A program made the translations under genes and the position numbers. This document shows positions 22,003-23,220 of a stretch of DNA of 23,220 nt, in pieces. Each line of letters begins with the position of its first letter. The first letter of the stretch is position 1. Source of the stretch: CAYTAP01 sp964435775 (GTDB lineage Bacteria; Planctomycetota; Phycisphaerae; Tepidisphaerales; Tepidisphaeraceae). The notes beneath the pieces were generated by a model that searched no databases, was not told the DNA's origin, and saw only the letters and a list, made by a program, of their open reading frames with translations. The DNA lies in NCBI GenBank assembly GCA_964435775.1, contig CAYTAP010000061.1, positions 1-23,220 of the forward strand, given 5' to 3'.

Positions 22003-23220
22003 TCAGACGGCCGGGGGCGGATCGGCAACTTCGCCGCTTCTGCGGGGGTACAGGATGACAAAGCCCGCCGTCGCGGCGATGAGGGAGGCGATGAAGATGG
22101 CGATCTTCGTCGCGGCGTAGTCGGTGGCGGAGGGGAAGGCCTGGCCGGCGATGAAGAGGGACATCGTGAAGCCGATGCCGGCCAGGGCGCCCGCGCCGAT
22201 CAACTGCCGCCAGGAATAGGCGTCCGGCTTGGCGGCCAGGCCACTTCGAACCGCCAGCCAGGCGGCGGTCACCATGCCGATGGGCTTGCCGAGAACCAGC
22301 CCCAGCGTGACGGCGGCCATCAACTGGCCGTGCCCGCGAAAGACATCGGCCGACCAGGTGACGCCGGCGTTGGCGAGGGCGAATATGGGGAGCACGAGGT
22401 AACTCGACCAAGGCTCGATCGTGCGGAGGAGGCGGTCGGCGGGGGAATCGATGCGGGCGTGAATCGCGTCGAGCATTCGCAGCGCCGGCTCGGAGGGGCC
22501 GGGGTGCATCGCTTCGCCGGCGTGGGCGCTGTCGAGATGAATGACGGCCCGCGCCTGGGTCAACAGGGCGTGAAGGTTGGCGGGCGGGCGCGTGGGGATC
22601 AGGACCGCGAGGATGACGCCGGCGAGCGTGGCGTGCAGGCCGGCTTCATGGAGGAAGAACCAGAGGATGACGCCGCAGATGGCATAGGGAAGGCTCTTGA
22701 AGACGCCGGCGCGGTTGAGGCCCATCAGCACGAGGGTGACGACGCCGCCGGCGATCAGGAACGAGCCGTGGATTGCGCCGCTGTAGAACAGCGCGATGAC
22801 GACGATCGCCACGATATCGTCGATGATGACGGCGGCGGTCAGGAAGACGCGCAACTCGATGGGGACGCGGTCCCCCAGCAGCACGATCAGCGCCACGGCG
22901 AAGGCGGTGTCGGTCCCGATCGGGATGCCCCAGCCGTGGCGGAACGCCGGCGGCGCGACGAGGGCGAAGATGATCGCCGGCAGCGCGATGCCCCCGAGGG
23001 CGGCGATGACCGGCAGCGCGCCGGAGCGGAAGCTCGAGAGGTGGCCGACCGTGAACTCCCGCTTGATCTCCAGGCCGACGACGATGAAGAAGATGGTCAA
23101 AAGCCCGTGATTGACCCAGTCGAGCAGCGACAGGGCGAAGGTGGACGCGCCCCACTGAAACCCCAGGGCGATGTGCCGCCAGGATGAAAACGCCTCCCGC
23201 GCCGGCGAGTTGCTCAGGAT
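22003..23220 (-). CDS. nhaA: Na+/H+ antiporter NhaA (5'-truncated by the window edge)
   Basis: Inner-membrane electrogenic Na+/H+ exchanger. The frame is open to base 23220; 405 residues are visible and only a short N-terminus is missing. It begins ILSNSPAREAFSSW, which fits the NhaA N-terminal region before LLDWVNHGLLTIFFIVVGLEIKREF. The ion-site aspartates are in IIDDIVAIVVIALF, preceded by GIPIGTDTAFAVALIVLLGDRVP, and the conserved lysine is in GLVLGKPIGM. About ten to eleven hydrophobic segments are visible. It reads toward gcvT with a 69-base gap, so read-through into the glycine cleavage operon is possible, with no clear terminator between them. Confidence 0.95.
   Translation of the reverse strand: MLSNSPAREAFSSWRHIALGFQWGASTFALSLLDWVNHGLLTIFFIVVGLEIKREFTVGHLSSFRSGALPVIAALGGIALPAIIFALVAPPAFRHGWGIPIGTDTAFAVALIVLLGDRVPIELRVFLTAAVIIDDIVAIVVIALFYSGAIHGSFLIAGGVVTLVLMGLNRAGVFKSLPYAICGVILWFFLHEAGLHATLAGVILAVLIPTRPPANLHALLTQARAVIHLDSAHAGEAMHPGPSEPALRMLDAIHARIDSPADRLLRTIEPWSSYLVLPIFALANAGVTWSADVFRGHGQLMAAVTLGLVLGKPIGMVTAAWLAVRSGLAAKPDAYSWRQLIGAGALAGIGFTMSLFIAGQAFPSATDYAATKIAIFIASLIAATAGFVILYPRRSGEVADPPPAV

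Noticed and set aside
20920..23187. Plus-strand open frame of 755 codons opposite gcvT and nhaA
   Set aside because: It is antisense to two clearly conserved genes, has an Asp/Gly/Arg-rich composition typical of GC-bias shadows, and crosses their boundary.

Overview
The window is GC-rich bacterial chromosome, mostly housekeeping genes on the minus strand. The combination of a long adenosylcobalamin-dependent ribonucleotide reductase, split GcvP, short Gnd, frequent weak or absent Shine-Dalgarno sites, and intergenic palindromes ending in GTAGGG fits a member of the Planctomycetota, possibly a Phycisphaerae-like lineage. That placement is inference; no rRNA or marker tree is available here.

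Left part (1-5100): the 3' end of a membrane protein gene (probably an ABC-2 permease), a 2Fe-2S ferredoxin and a divergent protein-kinase-fold gene lie on the plus strand. Convergent to them are gnd and zwf (6-phosphogluconate dehydrogenase, then glucose-6-phosphate dehydrogenase), the NAD(P)H-producing oxidative pentose phosphate steps. The gaps hold several perfect or near-perfect inverted repeats.

Middle part (5101-16100): nrdJ, a class II ribonucleotide reductase, is interrupted by a 379-residue intein placed directly before the thiyl-radical cysteine. The intein has degenerate homing-endonuclease motifs. Upstream on the same strand is dcd (dCTP deaminase), so deoxynucleotide synthesis and dUTP/dTTP supply are adjacent. 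Then follow a TVP38/TMEM64 (VTT) membrane protein, a divergent lipoprotein, glpK (glycerol kinase) followed by a DUF2156 (MprF-catalytic-domain-like) gene, and a divergent secreted coiled-coil protein.

Right part (16201-23220): a minus-strand glycine cleavage operon is read gcvT, gcvH, [DUF433, DUF5615], gcvPA, [PBECR-like, DUF2283], gcvPB, with a 5'-truncated nhaA Na+/H+ antiporter just upstream of gcvT. The two bracketed pairs look like toxin-antitoxin modules lodged between, and tightly packed with, the glycine cleavage genes. This is the most unusual architecture in the window. The dihydrolipoamide dehydrogenase (L protein) gene is not present here.
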